From contig JADNRY010000056.1 in the NCBI GenBank assembly GCA_015501585.1, positions 186,001-250,000 of the forward strand: a DNA stretch of 64,000 nucleotides, in the 5' to 3' direction. This document shows, piece after piece, positions 47,715 through 59,100 of the stretch (the stretch's first letter is position 1; every line of letters begins with the position of its first letter). A model generated the notes under the pieces. It searched no databases. It saw only the letters and a list, made by a program, of their open reading frames with translations, and had not been told where the DNA came from. This DNA comes from Rhodocollybia butyracea (lineage: Eukaryota; Basidiomycota; Agaricomycetes; Agaricales; Omphalotaceae). Made by a program: the position numbers and the translations under genes.

Positions 47715-50195
47715 AAAAGTGTGATCTTTGCTGTGAAAGTTATTCGTTGTCTATCTTGCTACTACGTTATTTATGAGTTTTAATAAATATAATGTTCGAT
47801 CGTTTGGAGCGGTGACCTTTACATTGAACCGCCATAAAGCATCCATACATACCCAATGCCATTAGTCTGCCTGTTATGGCTTTGGAATTCGTATTCTATT
47901 TGATAGGCTCTCCGGCCCCCTGTAGCAGCCTCTCGAATTTAATTCTTTCGTCTAATAATGTTTCTTCCAAACATCCACTCTAACGACTCCATTTCGGTTG
48001 GGACCATCACATCTTATGTTAATCCGTTTCTGATTCAACCCCTCAACTTGAGAACATATGTTAAGAATATATGATACATGTATTATTTCTGGGAAGACTC
48101 TGCCAAAGAGCTCTCGTATCGGAGGCGCAACAGGGCGCAATGCTAACTTCTGTTGATCCCGGGTTGGTCCATGGATCATTATGAAACGAAGATGTCTATG
48201 AAACGAAGATGTCGGTCCTCCGAGGGGGACTTTTCTTGTCTAGTGAGCTAATCATACTTAAAAGAGGGAAAGAAGGAGTCGATGAGGAAGAGCGCACAGC
48301 CTCAGCCTGGGGAAGATCAAAGTTTCACGAAGCTGTTGCGAAGTGGGGCGGTGAGGCGTCGGAGGTGAACTGAGGATTCAATTTAGGCCTGAAGCAGTCC
48401 CCTCTAGGGGTTGATATTGTGAAACAAGAAACCTAGCAACATCACTAAATCCGGGGAAACCTTGCCAGGGATTACACCTCTCACCAGGTGTAATAAAGAT
48501 TACACAGTGGGGTAATGGATTATAATGCAGCTAGCGGTCGGATAAAATGATTTTCCTCTTATTATGAGTGATTATGGGCGGAACATAATGATTATACCGA
48601 GAATACTGACAGCGGTAATCCTGAGAGCAGCCTAAAATTGATTGTCATTGCCCTGTAATTCTTCCTCCCAGATGATCTTGCTATATGAGATTCATATCCT
48701 CATTATGTCGTCCTTGTATCTCTCTCCAACGCTGAGGAATGACTTCTGGGTAATGTAATCATATGTATTTTCCTCGTCATGACATAGTAATATTCATAAA
48801 GTTTGAGTACTACTAAGGCTGGATTCCAAGAACTTCGCAACTCGAACTTGTTAACCTTTTTACTCGCGAAATGATTCACTTGCTTGAATCCTTCATTCTT
48901 CATAGTAGATTCACCTCTAGTAGCCTCCTTTCCGGTAAGTAAAAGTATCGCTTTCTTCGCCACAAGCATGCCGCCCTTTGATTAGAAACTCAAACCCAAC
49001 TCAACCAACCCTTACGATCAAACGGTGAGCCGACCATTAGGCTGTCACAGCCCGAAACCACCTAGAGCTCAAGCTCCTATGACTTTGACCTAGACGCAGT
49101 ATGAGCATGGTCATGAATGATGAGCACGAGTAAGTTTAAGAGCTTCTGCACCATGATTATACGGTGCTATAAAATGCTACAGTCTTTTAGTACAATAAAT
49201 GGTCGTTGTATCATACTCGGCTCCGCCTTACAGGGTACAGTGCTCCACAGCAGGGACAACTCATCTTATATGCATCAAGATCTGCTTGTCAGTCGCTTGT
49301 ACTAGCTGTACTCGTTGTAGCTTGTTGTTCCCTCTTGACCCTCACGGGTAATAGCAACCGCGTCGATTATTACCCACACAAAATGGTATTTAAACTGGGT
49401 TAAATGCTTTTACGCGTTTACATCTTTCTTCCCCACTTTACTGTCAACGGTTCTAACTTCTGTCAAGTCAACTCAAGATACCCAAGCTCAGGTCATAACT
49501 CACCTCAAAATTTACTCGAAGCTCATTCCATCCTAGTCACGACTACAACCCAGACTGCTGAGCAATCCAATGCAGTTCCCTCAATGTTTTCTTTCGCTGC
49601 TCCAAGCCAATACGGCTCAAGGTTCTTCAAGTTGATTTCAAAATTCAAGCACTGCAGCCTCGTACTTTAGCCCTCTCGTTATGTCCCCATATACCTACTA
49701 TAGTAGTAGTAATTAACTTATATGTATCGTTTGGAATAAAATGTGTTACTGCTCAATTGAATTCATGGATGGTTACCAGTTAATAATGCGACGAAAGCGA
49801 CCAGAAAAAGCTGCCTGCCAGCTCTAACCTGATAATTTGTTCAATCGCATATAAATATTCTCTCCCGTTACGATGCAGTATAAGTATTTTTACTCACTAC
49901 AATGCAGACAGAAGGGTGATGCATGTATGGCAAATGAAGGACATAGTTATCATCTTTTGATAATATGACAGTAATCATTTTCGAATTTGGGCTAAGCGTT
50001 TAATGCATTATAATCAATTGTCAAATGCTTAGCACCATTATCAGGACATTATCTCGGTTACGGCTGACCGCCAGTGAGTTCTCCAGATCATAATCAAATA
50101 TGATAACTCTCGAGATTTAGTGATGAACGTCAACCTCTTAAGAGCTTGATTATCAGGCCCGACTAGAGCGGCTCTATTCACACTTGTCCCCTACC
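47715..50195. other. 2.5-kb AT-rich gene-poor region
   Basis: No gene recognised. The stretch is rich in TAATGATTAT-like motifs (around 48,430-48,620) and contains a short hairpin at 49991-50033. The pattern suggests remnants of small transposable elements, but no complete element, target-site duplication or transposase fragment was identified. Confidence 0.45.
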
Positions 50196-50936
50196 ATGAA
50201 GACCTCGCTCATTAAGACCTCGCTTCAGACACTTTCCCTTTCCACTCTTTTCATCCCAAATAAACCCGAGATATATCTGAAGCATGAAGCATAGTCAGCG
50301 TAAATGCTCAGAGCACCTTGACAATTTTCGCTCTCCTGCCTGCGGACACCAGTGGCCTCATATTCCCTACTCCAGTTTCAGTATGGGTCGACCCTATTGG
50401 AACGGCGTCCGATGGCAGCGAAACAACATTCGTTTATCACGAGATCGATAGTGGGGATGCTGGTTTGTTCGGTGGATTTGGAACTGGAACGACGAGTGTA
50501 ACCACATATAGGTTGCGAATTCCCGTTAGGCTACATGTATCCTGAAATTTTTTTCTCGTTAGCCTTTACTATGATTGCGTCTGCTTCTGGATTCAGACAG
50601 CCCGATTTAGCTCTCACGAGTTTTGACTGTTCCTTGGAATCCCCCTCCACTGGAGGGTGTGTATACGCAGCCCTGGATGATGAAACTGGGACTTCGATAG
50701 ACACGGTGACAGAGACAGGATTACAGGTCTCCTTCATCGAGATTCCCATCTCTGCTCCGACTCAGACAGCTGGTAGTACCCCCAGCGAGTCTGGATCAGG
50801 CACTGGGTCCGCAACAGGTAGTGATAGCGCACATTCCACGGGTAACCCCCAAAATGGAGCAGCTTCAATTTTGAGTCAGCTCAACCCGCGGCTCTTTGTA
50901 TTTATTGGGTTGGTTGGATTTTCTTTGGTGTACTAG
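50196..50936 (+). CDS. Putative secreted, GPI-anchored Ser/Gly-rich surface protein
   Basis: Two well-supported coding blocks are joined by a GT-AG intron from about 50500 to 50571. The first reads TIFALLPADTSGLIFPTPVSV..IGTASDGSETTFVY, and the second continues FTMIASASGFRQPD. A Cys-containing segment, a Ser/Gly/Thr linker (SGSGTGSATGSDSAHSTG) and a hydrophobic C-terminus ending in LFVFIGLVGFSLVY follow. The Ser/Thr linker plus C-terminal hydrophobic tail is the usual GPI-attachment layout of basidiomycete cell-wall proteins. The 5' end is unresolved: ATG 50196 starts a leader-like peptide (MKTSLIKTSLQTLSLSTLF) but I could not splice it to the next block. Coordinates of the first exon are therefore provisional. 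No enzymatic domain is recognised. Confidence 0.55.
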
Positions 50937-51090
50937 AGCTTCCCGGTAATATTAATGGGTACCTGAACGCGTTGTCAGCCACTTTCTGTGTATTCATCGA
51001 GGTTGGATTTTCTTTGCCAGTATACTAGAGCTTCCCAGCGATATCAATAGCCTGTACCCGAACGTGTTGTCCTCAAGTTAATCTCCCTAA
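50912..51090 (+). repeat. Imperfect tandem duplication, ~89-bp unit
   Basis: Two adjacent copies start at 50912 and 51001, both beginning ggttggattttcttt and containing tactagagcttccc, then gtacc..gaacg.gttgtc. The first copy carries the last codons and stop of the surface-protein gene, so the second is a downstream duplicate of its end and 3' UTR. Confidence 0.8.
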
Positions 51091-51994
51091 ATGGTAGTAC
51101 ACTTACCAAATTAAGTGAGCGTCTACTAGGAGAAGCGCTTCAGGAAAACATGCCCTTGGCAAGTCGCGACCGTGCTCAGAATTTAGAACAGGGAATTCTC
51201 GTTACTTGACTCAAGCTTCCGTTTACACCTAGTGGTGGTGTATACTTCGTCGAAATCCTAATCTCTCTCTTGCGTATAAGCCCAATCTTGGTTACACAGT
51301 GGGACATGTAACACTCACATTGGGATGTGTGTTCGATACACACCAATATTCTTGTTCCTACCTCTGTCATGGATGATTTGAGGTTCAAACGGACCCAAAG
51401 GTTGTAGGTACCATGTTTTGGGAGGCTGTACAACGCTGCTTAATTGCGAGCTTGTCCTCTTGTGGCAAACGACAGTGCAGGGGTATGGCAAAGCTGATTA
51501 GGTATGAGATGGACGGATATAGGTAAGAAATCGATGCCTAAGGTGTGATTCAGAATCCTGTGTGATAACCTCTACGCTAGCGGAATCTATATCTCCTAGT
51601 TTCAAGAATGAATGAAGGAAACTGGCCTGTACAAGACGGAGTAGTCGCGGAAACTCATCGGCGTCGGAGACAAGCAGAGTCCGTATCGAAAATCTAGATA
51701 GCCTTTTCTAGATACCCTAATACTCGCCAGTAGGAATTTTTGTTCTTTCTCTTCTTATAAATCTCCGAAAGACGCCCAGGCCGAGTCATGACTGAATACA
51801 AAATGTCAGTGCCGAGCTAGCTCTTTTGACCATCCTTTCACAATTCATGGTCAAATCTCGGATTAGTTATTGTAGTCTCACCAGCGGTGTCAAAGCTTTC
51901 GAGAGTTGAGATTCAATAATTTAAAGACTTGTTACACCAGACTTACGATAAGTACTGCTAATAGATAAAGTGTGTTACGTCGATACGTGTCTGT
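51091..51994. other. Intergenic, 0.9 kb
   Basis: Nothing convincing. One 85-codon minus-strand frame (51176-51433) has no domain. Confidence 0.35.
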
Positions 51995-53340
51995 TCAAGG
52001 TTTAATGGCAATCTTCAAAGCCCCCCGGCTGTTCATCTTGTCCAAGGCGTCTTGGTAGTCGGCCAACTTGAATGTGTCTGTAACCATTCCTTTCACTCTC
52101 ACCTTCCCAGAATCAAGGTAAGCAACCGCCCTCGGGAAACAGTATGTCTGGGAAAATGAGCCGATAATCTAAGTAAGGAGATTAAGATTGAAAGGAATGA
52201 AACAGAGCGATAAGAACTAACCCTAATCTCATCGCCAAAAATCTTGGACGGCGGCCAGTGAACAAGCGCTTTGTTCTCATAAACACCGTAGATCATCAAC
52301 GTTCCTCCCCTCCTCACATAATTGATGCTCTCATTCGCGAGTTTCTCGACACCAGTCGCTTCTACGACAACGTCGAAGCCGTAAGGATTATCATCCTTAA
52401 GTTTCTTCCACTGTGCTTCCGGATTCTGTCTGTCGAGTTCGATGTACTCGTCACCCGCGTCGAGATCCTTGGCGATGTCCATCTTGATACCCTTGTTAGC
52501 GGCAATAACTACTCGCGAGGCGCCGTTGAGCTTGAGAAGCTGAGCGAGAATGAGACCCGTAGGTCCGGCACCCAAAAGCAAGACTTCAATTCCGACGGGA
52601 GGGTTGAGTTTATCGAGACCATGGATTGCGCAGGCAGCAGGCTCGAGAAGAGTAGCATCTTCATCAGACATGTTTTTGATTTTGTATAGCTTTCTTTGTG
52701 GGCTGAGAATCGAAGGTTAAAAAGGTTCATCTAAAAGTAAATACACCTACTAGACAATGTATTCGGCAAATCCACCTTGCACTGTCACACCGCGGGCGTT
52801 GAAATTCTCGCACATCAGAGATTGTCCACGTCTGCAGTAGAAACAGTTGTCGCACTATAGACAATTATAAGAAACGGATCGCGAGTTACTGAAATCGAAA
52901 CCACATACAGTTAGTCCCACGTCAGCTGCACAGCGGTCGCCTTCTTCGAAACCCTTGACATTCTTACCCATCTGGACGACGGTGCCAACGGCTTCATGTC
53001 CAGGGATAAGTGGAAATTTGGAGATGAATTCGCCTGAATGTTATTTAGATCTCGGTGTCGTTAAGGATGTAAGGACAGCAGCACCTTCGTGAATGTGACC
53101 ATCAGTGCCGCAAACACCACAACAGGACACTTTACAGAGAGATTAGCCGGATAAATATCGCGTGAGGCGAATATGTGCTTGCCTTTCAAGAGAATATCAT
53201 CGTCTCCGACTTTGGGGATCGGTACGTCCTTGATAGAGAAGTCTCTTGGCTGTATAGAACAATGAGATCTATGAGTTTTAAAAGACAAACATGCTACTTA
53301 CCGCATTGTACCAGAGTGCTTTCATAGTTCCTTCAGGCAT
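51995..53340 (-). CDS. Zinc-dependent medium-chain alcohol/polyol dehydrogenase
   Basis: Multi-exon minus-strand gene starting [13 protein letters not shown]. The MDR fold is clear: a catalytic-zinc region with a GHE-type site, a structural-zinc Cys cluster ([18 protein letters not shown]), GFAEYIV, and the Rossmann glycine motif [24 protein letters not shown] and the C-terminal [18 protein letters not shown] (after a 54-nt intron near 52,170-52,220) follow. The overall length and the absence of a mitochondrial leader fit the cytosolic sorbitol/arabinitol dehydrogenase group. It resembles NADP-type D-arabinitol dehydrogenases of basidiomycetes, but substrate and coenzyme cannot be fixed by eye. 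It lies downstream of, and on the same strand as, the mitochondrial IleRS gene. Confidence 0.85.
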
Positions 53341-53988
53341 GGTGATAATTGGAAAGATAAGTTACTTGGAGATGGAGATTTCGTTCAGACTTTATAGCGT
53401 CATGGGTTATCACGACGTCATAATTCATTTTGAATTCCGTTTTGGTGCCCCTTGATTCGGCCCGGTGCAAAACCTCTTATTTTTGGGCCGTTCCGAATAC
53501 CGGCGCCCGATTGTCCTCATTGGGCCCTCCTTTCTATAGTACTATAGCAGCTTATATAGCAGTCAAGCTTTCCAGTAAGTACCAAAGTATTGGCGGAAAA
53601 ATTAACCGGCTCGCACATATGAAGACATATGACCGCATAGAAATCTATGGAAATCAGCTCAAGATGAAATCAGAATTTTACGAACAGATAACTTGTGGAA
53701 GGTTAAGTAAAGTATCTCCACAACAGCCGTCCTTGCCGGAGCACTTTCCCGTATCGAGGGCAAAGGCCTCATGTCTGCACATGCACACCGCCACAGCAGC
53801 ACAGGATAGATTTAACCAGATACTGAAATCCTCTCGCGGCTGCTACATTCTCCCCCCATATCACACAGCCCCATGCGCTCGTCCCATGGTTCTATTAGTG
53901 TTCTATCCCACATTCGGACACTCAATACATGAAAAGAGAAACTATTTATACTCGGAGCAGCGAATAAGAATGTTTTCTCAGTCGGAGG
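53341..53988. other. Intergenic, 0.65 kb
   Basis: Holds the upstream region of the dehydrogenase and the 3' region of the IleRS gene. A long plus-strand frame here lacks an ATG near its start and runs into the antisense of IleRS, so it is not called. Confidence 0.45.
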
Positions 53989-56900
53989 CTACGACAAGTT
54001 GATAACCTCTGCACATCTCGCACACGTCCTCTCTTCTTCAAGCCTAGTGAATGTCCAGCATCTAGGGCATTTTGCCGATAAAGCAGGCCGGACGCGTATC
54101 CCCAGCGCTATATCGATAGAAGAAAAGAATCAATTAGCTCACGAGTTGGGGACATCGTTCAAACATACCCGAATCGTTTCCAAGTTCCAACGACTCTGTA
54201 TAAACCCACTCTAACTGTTCTGTCCCGCTCCCAAGAGAACCTTCGTCAATCAAGGACGCGTCGGATGTGATGAAAAGGGTTTTAAGGATTTGCTCTGCAA
54301 ACGAGGATCAAGTCAATCGAAAGGAAATGGCAAAAAACTCTCATACCTTCCCGTCTTAGCAACTCGACAAGAGGATAGTCCCACCCGTCATCGGGCACAA
54401 GAATGTCGACTTGTGCCTCCAGAGAGCTTTTAACCCGCCTATTATCAATGTTCAGATTCAGCAAGGAAAATCACAGTGAAACAAACATACTTGTCTCTTC
54501 TCGCTTCTTCTAGTAAACTGAGCACGGCTTTTCTTACCTTGAGCAACGAATGCATGTCCTTTGCCACTCTCGAGTCTTCCCATTCTGGGTTCTATGGAAC
54601 GGTGTAATTACTACAAAGTAACCGTGAAGGACAACTTGCCAGAGGTTTCCATGTATTTTCGAAGAAAGACTTGGTCTTTGAGCCTATATGGGACCTGTGT
54701 TCATGGATTTCCTCCGCCAAATGAGGCAGAATGGGTCCGATGATCGAGGTTGTAGTGTTTAAGATCTGGTAGAGCTGTTAGCGTATAGCTTTACTTCAGC
54801 CAGCAACTCAAGCAAACCTTGTCCAAAACCGTGACAACTGCTCTTCTTTCATTACTGTGGACGGAATCGGCGTAGAGACAATCCTTGGTAATGTCGAAAT
54901 ACAACGAGGAAAGGGTAACGTTGGCAAAGTTTACCAGTGCAGTGGTCACTAAGTAGCATTGACATATTAGTTTCGCTAACTGGCCAGCTGAAAGTAGGAG
55001 CGCCATACCTTTCGCAAAATCGTATTCCTCATATCCTTTCAGCGCAGTGTTTTCCAACGTGTATAGTTCATGCATAACGAATCGCTCGATTAAACCCATC
55101 TCTTTCCTCTCAACTGGCCGGAGCTCTTGAATATTTCCGATATTTCCAAGCATGAATCTCGCGGAATTGCGGATTTTGCGGATAGCTTCGGCAGTTTGGG
55201 TCAGTGAGGTACGGCCAATGGACATGTCGTTCTTGTATTCAACAGAGGCAACCCAGAGGCGGAGAAGATCTGCGCCGTAGGCAGGATCTTTGTTCTTGTC
55301 CTGTAAGTGAGAAAGTCACCAAGTGGGTCGAAATGAGGGGATGTTAAACACTTACTGCTCCCCCCAGAACAATCGTCAACGGGCTCACGATATTCCCTAG
55401 TGACTTGCTCATCTTTTTACCCTTTTCATCCAAGACCATCCCATGTGTGATCAGCGTACCATAAGGGCTTTCAGGCTTGGAATCCTCGACCGAAGCAGAC
55501 GCTACTGCGGTCAAAAGCTGACTCTGAAACCAGCCCCGATGTTGATCTGAACCCTCTAGGCAGACATCCGCCCGCTTTCCCCCAGCGGAGGAAGGAGGAT
55601 CCAGCATAGACCATGAAGTCCCACTATCAAACCACACATCCATCGTATCCGTAGATTTCTGCCAGTCTCCTATCTGGTTTGAGGTCATTCCGGGAGGAAT
55701 AAAATCCTCCACTGGTCCTTCCCACCAATGCTTGACACCCTTTTCTTCCAATACACCTATGATATGATGGATCGATTGGCCGTCGAGCACAGCATCACCA
55801 GTTTTTGTGTTGATAAGTGCAGGGATGGGGACTCCCCAGACGCGCTGTCGGGATATACACCATTCAGAGCGGGATTGGACGAAGGATTCGAGACGATTGC
55901 GAGCTTGAGTAGCCGTTAGACGACTACTAGAAGAGGACTGAAAAATGCGGGCATACATTGGTCTGGATAGAACTGAACATCCTCCAAAGCCTGCAAAGCA
56001 TCGCCCTTGATTTGGTCAAGGTTAGCAAACCATTGCGACGTGGCGCTATGGAAGGATTCAGTATCAAATCTAACCCAACATGGAAGGAAAACGCACGTAA
56101 CGATAATGGGCTTATCAGTTTTCCAATCGTATGGATAGCGGTGCGTAAATCTCTTGATACAAACTAGCTTTCCCGCTTGCTTCAAAAGCTCAACAATGGC
56201 CCGAGAACCTTCTTCTAAAACAGGTTTACCGATGAGCTTTAGAGCCACAGCAGGTCCAACAGCGTCGGCAACCTTGTCAGAAAATAATCCTTCGTTGACG
56301 TGGCAAACCAAGGTAGCTGAGTCAAGATTCTCCGACGACAAGTGACCATTAGAACGGAAGAGCTTATAATCTTCATCTCCGTGAGCAGGAGCACAGTGCA
56401 CTAGTCCGGTGCCGGAATCTGAAGTGACATGCAAGGACGACAGGATGCGCATCACGGGAAGCTCAGAGTCAAGTAAAGAAGAGAAGATAGGATGATATTG
56501 TAACCCGAATAATTTGGTGCCTACACAAAACCTAAGTCAAAAAGAACGTAGGAGTGAGCAGGGCAAAAGATACCTTGGAATTCGCTGATTATTTCTGTTG
56601 CCCCCAGAATATCTTGAAGAGCTTCGAGTCGACTTTGGGCAACCACCGCCAAAGATGAATCATCTAATCGACGAAGTAGCACATAAGTCATATCAGGATT
56701 TACTGCAATACCCTGTGACAGTTTCCCAGTCAGCGTTAATCCAATTGATAACACGAGGTTTATACCATGTTCGCAGTCAGTGTCCAAGGTGTTGTGGTCC
56801 AAACAAGCAGTCGAATAGGTGTCTGAGTTGCATCTTTCAGTAGTGATTCAGCAGACCGCATGTCTAAATCGAATGCGACATATACAGAATGAGATACATG

Positions 56901-57830
56901 GTTATCCTTATATACCAGCTCGGCTTCCGCCAAGGCAGAGCGAGACGAAGGCGAATAGTGAACAGGACGATACCGCCTATGAATGAGCCCTACATATCTC
57001 TATTAGTGCAAATTCGAAAAACACTATGACCCATCGGCAAACCTTTATTCACTATTTTTCAAAGATCCTTAATTGCCTTATCTCATAGCTGTGATCCAAT
57101 GTGCGATACGTAGACTCGCTGCTGTCCCAGTTGGCCATAATACCAAAGTTACGGAACTGTTCCTTCTGGGAGGCGATCTCCCGAATGGCTACGGCATGAG
57201 CAGCTTCGCGTATAATTGAGGGAGAAACGGTAGATGAATCTTTCTTGGCGGATTTTAGAAAGAGCGTGGAGGCGAAGGGCTACACGTACCCCGAGCTCCT
57301 GTAGAGCTTTATTTTCAATGGGTAGACCATGACAGTCCCAACCCGAATATAACTGGAGAAAACGATATCTGTATTTCAGCTGTTCCAAAGCAAATCAAGA
57401 GACGTACTGTACTTTTCTTCCTTTCAACAACGCAAAACGGTTGATTATATCCTTCAGAATCTTGTTCAAAGCATGTCCTACGCGATTTACCAGTCATGAA
57501 ACGCGTCAAACACGAAATAAATTTGAGTTCACCGATATGCAAATCTCCATTGGCATACGGCGGACCATCGTGAAATACGAATTCTGGTCCATTGACATTT
57601 TCACGCTAAAGTCTCCGGTCAAAAGAGAGTATGATTCGACTAGATAAGTCCAACCTGCCACTTATACAACTCTTCACAAGTCCGTGACTGGTACAAGGCT
57701 TCATTCTTGGTCGGTCTGGGCGAAGAGGAAATGCAGTCTTCGGAAGAGATAAAGTGTCTGAAAATGCCTTCGAATCTAGGGGTACAGTGCTGAAAGCCCG
57801 CGATAAACGAGCTACAGCATTTCTGAGCAT
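53989..57830 (-). CDS. ISM1: Isoleucyl-tRNA synthetase, mitochondrial (one apparent frameshift)
   Basis: Class I aminoacyl-tRNA synthetase charging tRNA-Ile. Motifs in order: an Arg/Ser-rich mitochondrial leader ([16 protein letters not shown]), [29 protein letters not shown] (HIGH signature, split by an intron), [18 protein letters not shown], the editing-domain segment [34 protein letters not shown] and [11 protein letters not shown] (KMSKS). The tRNA-binding C-terminal part and a final zinc ribbon ([19 protein letters not shown]) follow. One intron, 54639-54592, is GC-AG. Near the N-terminus, a GG at 57713-57714 (plus strand) breaks the frame between FPLRPD and [11 protein letters not shown]; three G would restore it. 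All active-site motifs are otherwise intact. The start codon is 64 bp from that of the dephospho-CoA kinase. Confidence 0.92.
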
Positions 57831-57894
57831 GAAAAGTGGAATGAGAAAATTAGCGCCCAGTGTCTTCTTGTGTTCGAACCTTCATTGTTGCCGT
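57831..57894. promoter_or_regulatory. 64-bp divergent promoter (ISM1/CAB5)
   Basis: Only 64 bp separate the IleRS start codon (-) from the proposed kinase start codon (+). Core promoter elements must overlap here or extend into the coding regions. No TATA box is visible. Confidence 0.6.
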
Positions 57895-58652
57895 ATGTTG
57901 GGTACTTTTGTCCCTCAGGTTATTGATCTTGACTTATAATGCCCATTAGTTGTCGGTCTTACAGGCGGCATCGCTACTGGAAGTCCACAGTTTCCCAACT
58001 TCTCAAAGAGCGAAATGTCCCTATTATCGACGCCGATGTTATTGCCCGCCAAGTTGTTGAGCCTGGCTCGTCAGGACTAGCAAAGATAGTCAAGACATTC
58101 GGAAAAGGTGTTCTTCTTCCCGACGGGTCCTTGGACCGCAAGGCCTTTGGCTCTATCATCTTCAGCGACGCACAGAAGCGAAAACAGCTCAACGCTATTG
58201 TACACCCAGCAGTCAGACGGGCAATGCTCTGGGGCGTAATCAAATGCTGGCTGAAAGGAGAGAGGTTTTGTGTACTGGATGTGCCGCTGCTCATTGAGGG
58301 CCCTTTGTGGAAGTTGGTATACAAAGTTGTGCTTGTATATTGGTACGCATTTCATTGATACACCGATACTATATACCAATTTTCATTTAGCCCTTCAGAC
58401 ATTCAACTGCAACGACTTATGCTTCGTGATAACTCCTCGGTTGAAGATGCTTCTGCACGATTGAACTCTCAAATTCCCATTGACGACAAACTGGCTTATG
58501 CCGACGAGCGGATAGACAATTCCAAAGGCGTTGAAGAGCTTAGCAACAAGGTCGATGCGTTCGTCGCAAAACTCAGGACAGAAGCCGGCTGGAGTTGGCT
58601 TGTTAGCTGGCTGATACCGCCATATGGGTCGTCTCTGCCGCATGCATCCTAG
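57895..58652 (+). CDS. CAB5: Dephospho-CoA kinase (CoaE/Cab5 type, one apparent frameshift)
   Basis: Last step of CoA synthesis: phosphorylates the 3'-OH of dephospho-CoA with ATP. The model has a 7-nt first exon (57895-57901), an intron to 57949, exon 57950-58342 and exon 58391-58652. This yields the expected start MLVVGLTGGIATG. The next residues should be KST of the Walker A motif, but the AA at 57981-57982 shifts the frame; AAA restores GKSTVSQLL and gives exactly 663 nt (220 aa). Later motifs are intact: PIIDADVIARQVVEPG, HPAVR, VLDVPLLIEG, YCPSDIQLQRLMLRD and ARLNSQIPIDDKLAYAD. There is an alternative ATG at 57939 in the downstream frame. That frame stays open but replaces the whole P-loop start with unrelated residues, so it is unlikely to be the real product. 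Confidence 0.9.
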
Positions 58653-59100
58653 CCTGGCGTGCCGTCTGGCGGTCGCAAAAGAGGAAGCAAAAGTGAACCG
58701 GGACTGGTCATTTCTGTAGCACGATGTATCAGTATACAGCTTGGAATCATTATCTCTGATACCTACGACAACCTCGAACCAAGCATGACGTAGGGAGCGG
58801 AAAAATTCTGGAATTGCTGCAAGAGCACCGGACGTCGTTTCTGTTTTTAACCTGATCCTTTCTCTCTGTTTCCCCGGCCCCTTTGCCTTCTTCCGCATGG
58901 TAACAAATCATTCAGCCATTCAGTGAGATAGTCAAGGACGGTCCGAAGGAATGTTCAAGGCGGCCAGCTTGTTACCTGTGATTTCGACTGCACTTCAGTT
59001 TTACTCCGCTGTATCAAACACCGTCATAAGACGAACATGATTCAAGGTACATAAGAGAGCACAAGTTCTCAGAATCCCATTGTTTGCCAACGGAACAAGT
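58653..59100. other. Intergenic, 0.45 kb
   Basis: A long minus-strand frame (58395-58898) overlaps the kinase in antisense and has no domain, so it is not called. Otherwise nothing seen. Confidence 0.4.

Noticed and set aside
53430..54002. 190-codon plus-strand open frame
   Set aside because: It starts at TTG, has no domain and overlaps the antisense of the IleRS C-terminus, whose zinc ribbon is clear.
57939..57949. ATG at 57939 as kinase start
   Set aside because: It gives a protein without a Walker A motif; the 7-nt exon upstream recovers the conserved start.
58395..58898. 167-codon minus-strand frame
   Set aside because: It runs antisense through the dephospho-CoA kinase C-terminal exon and has no domain.
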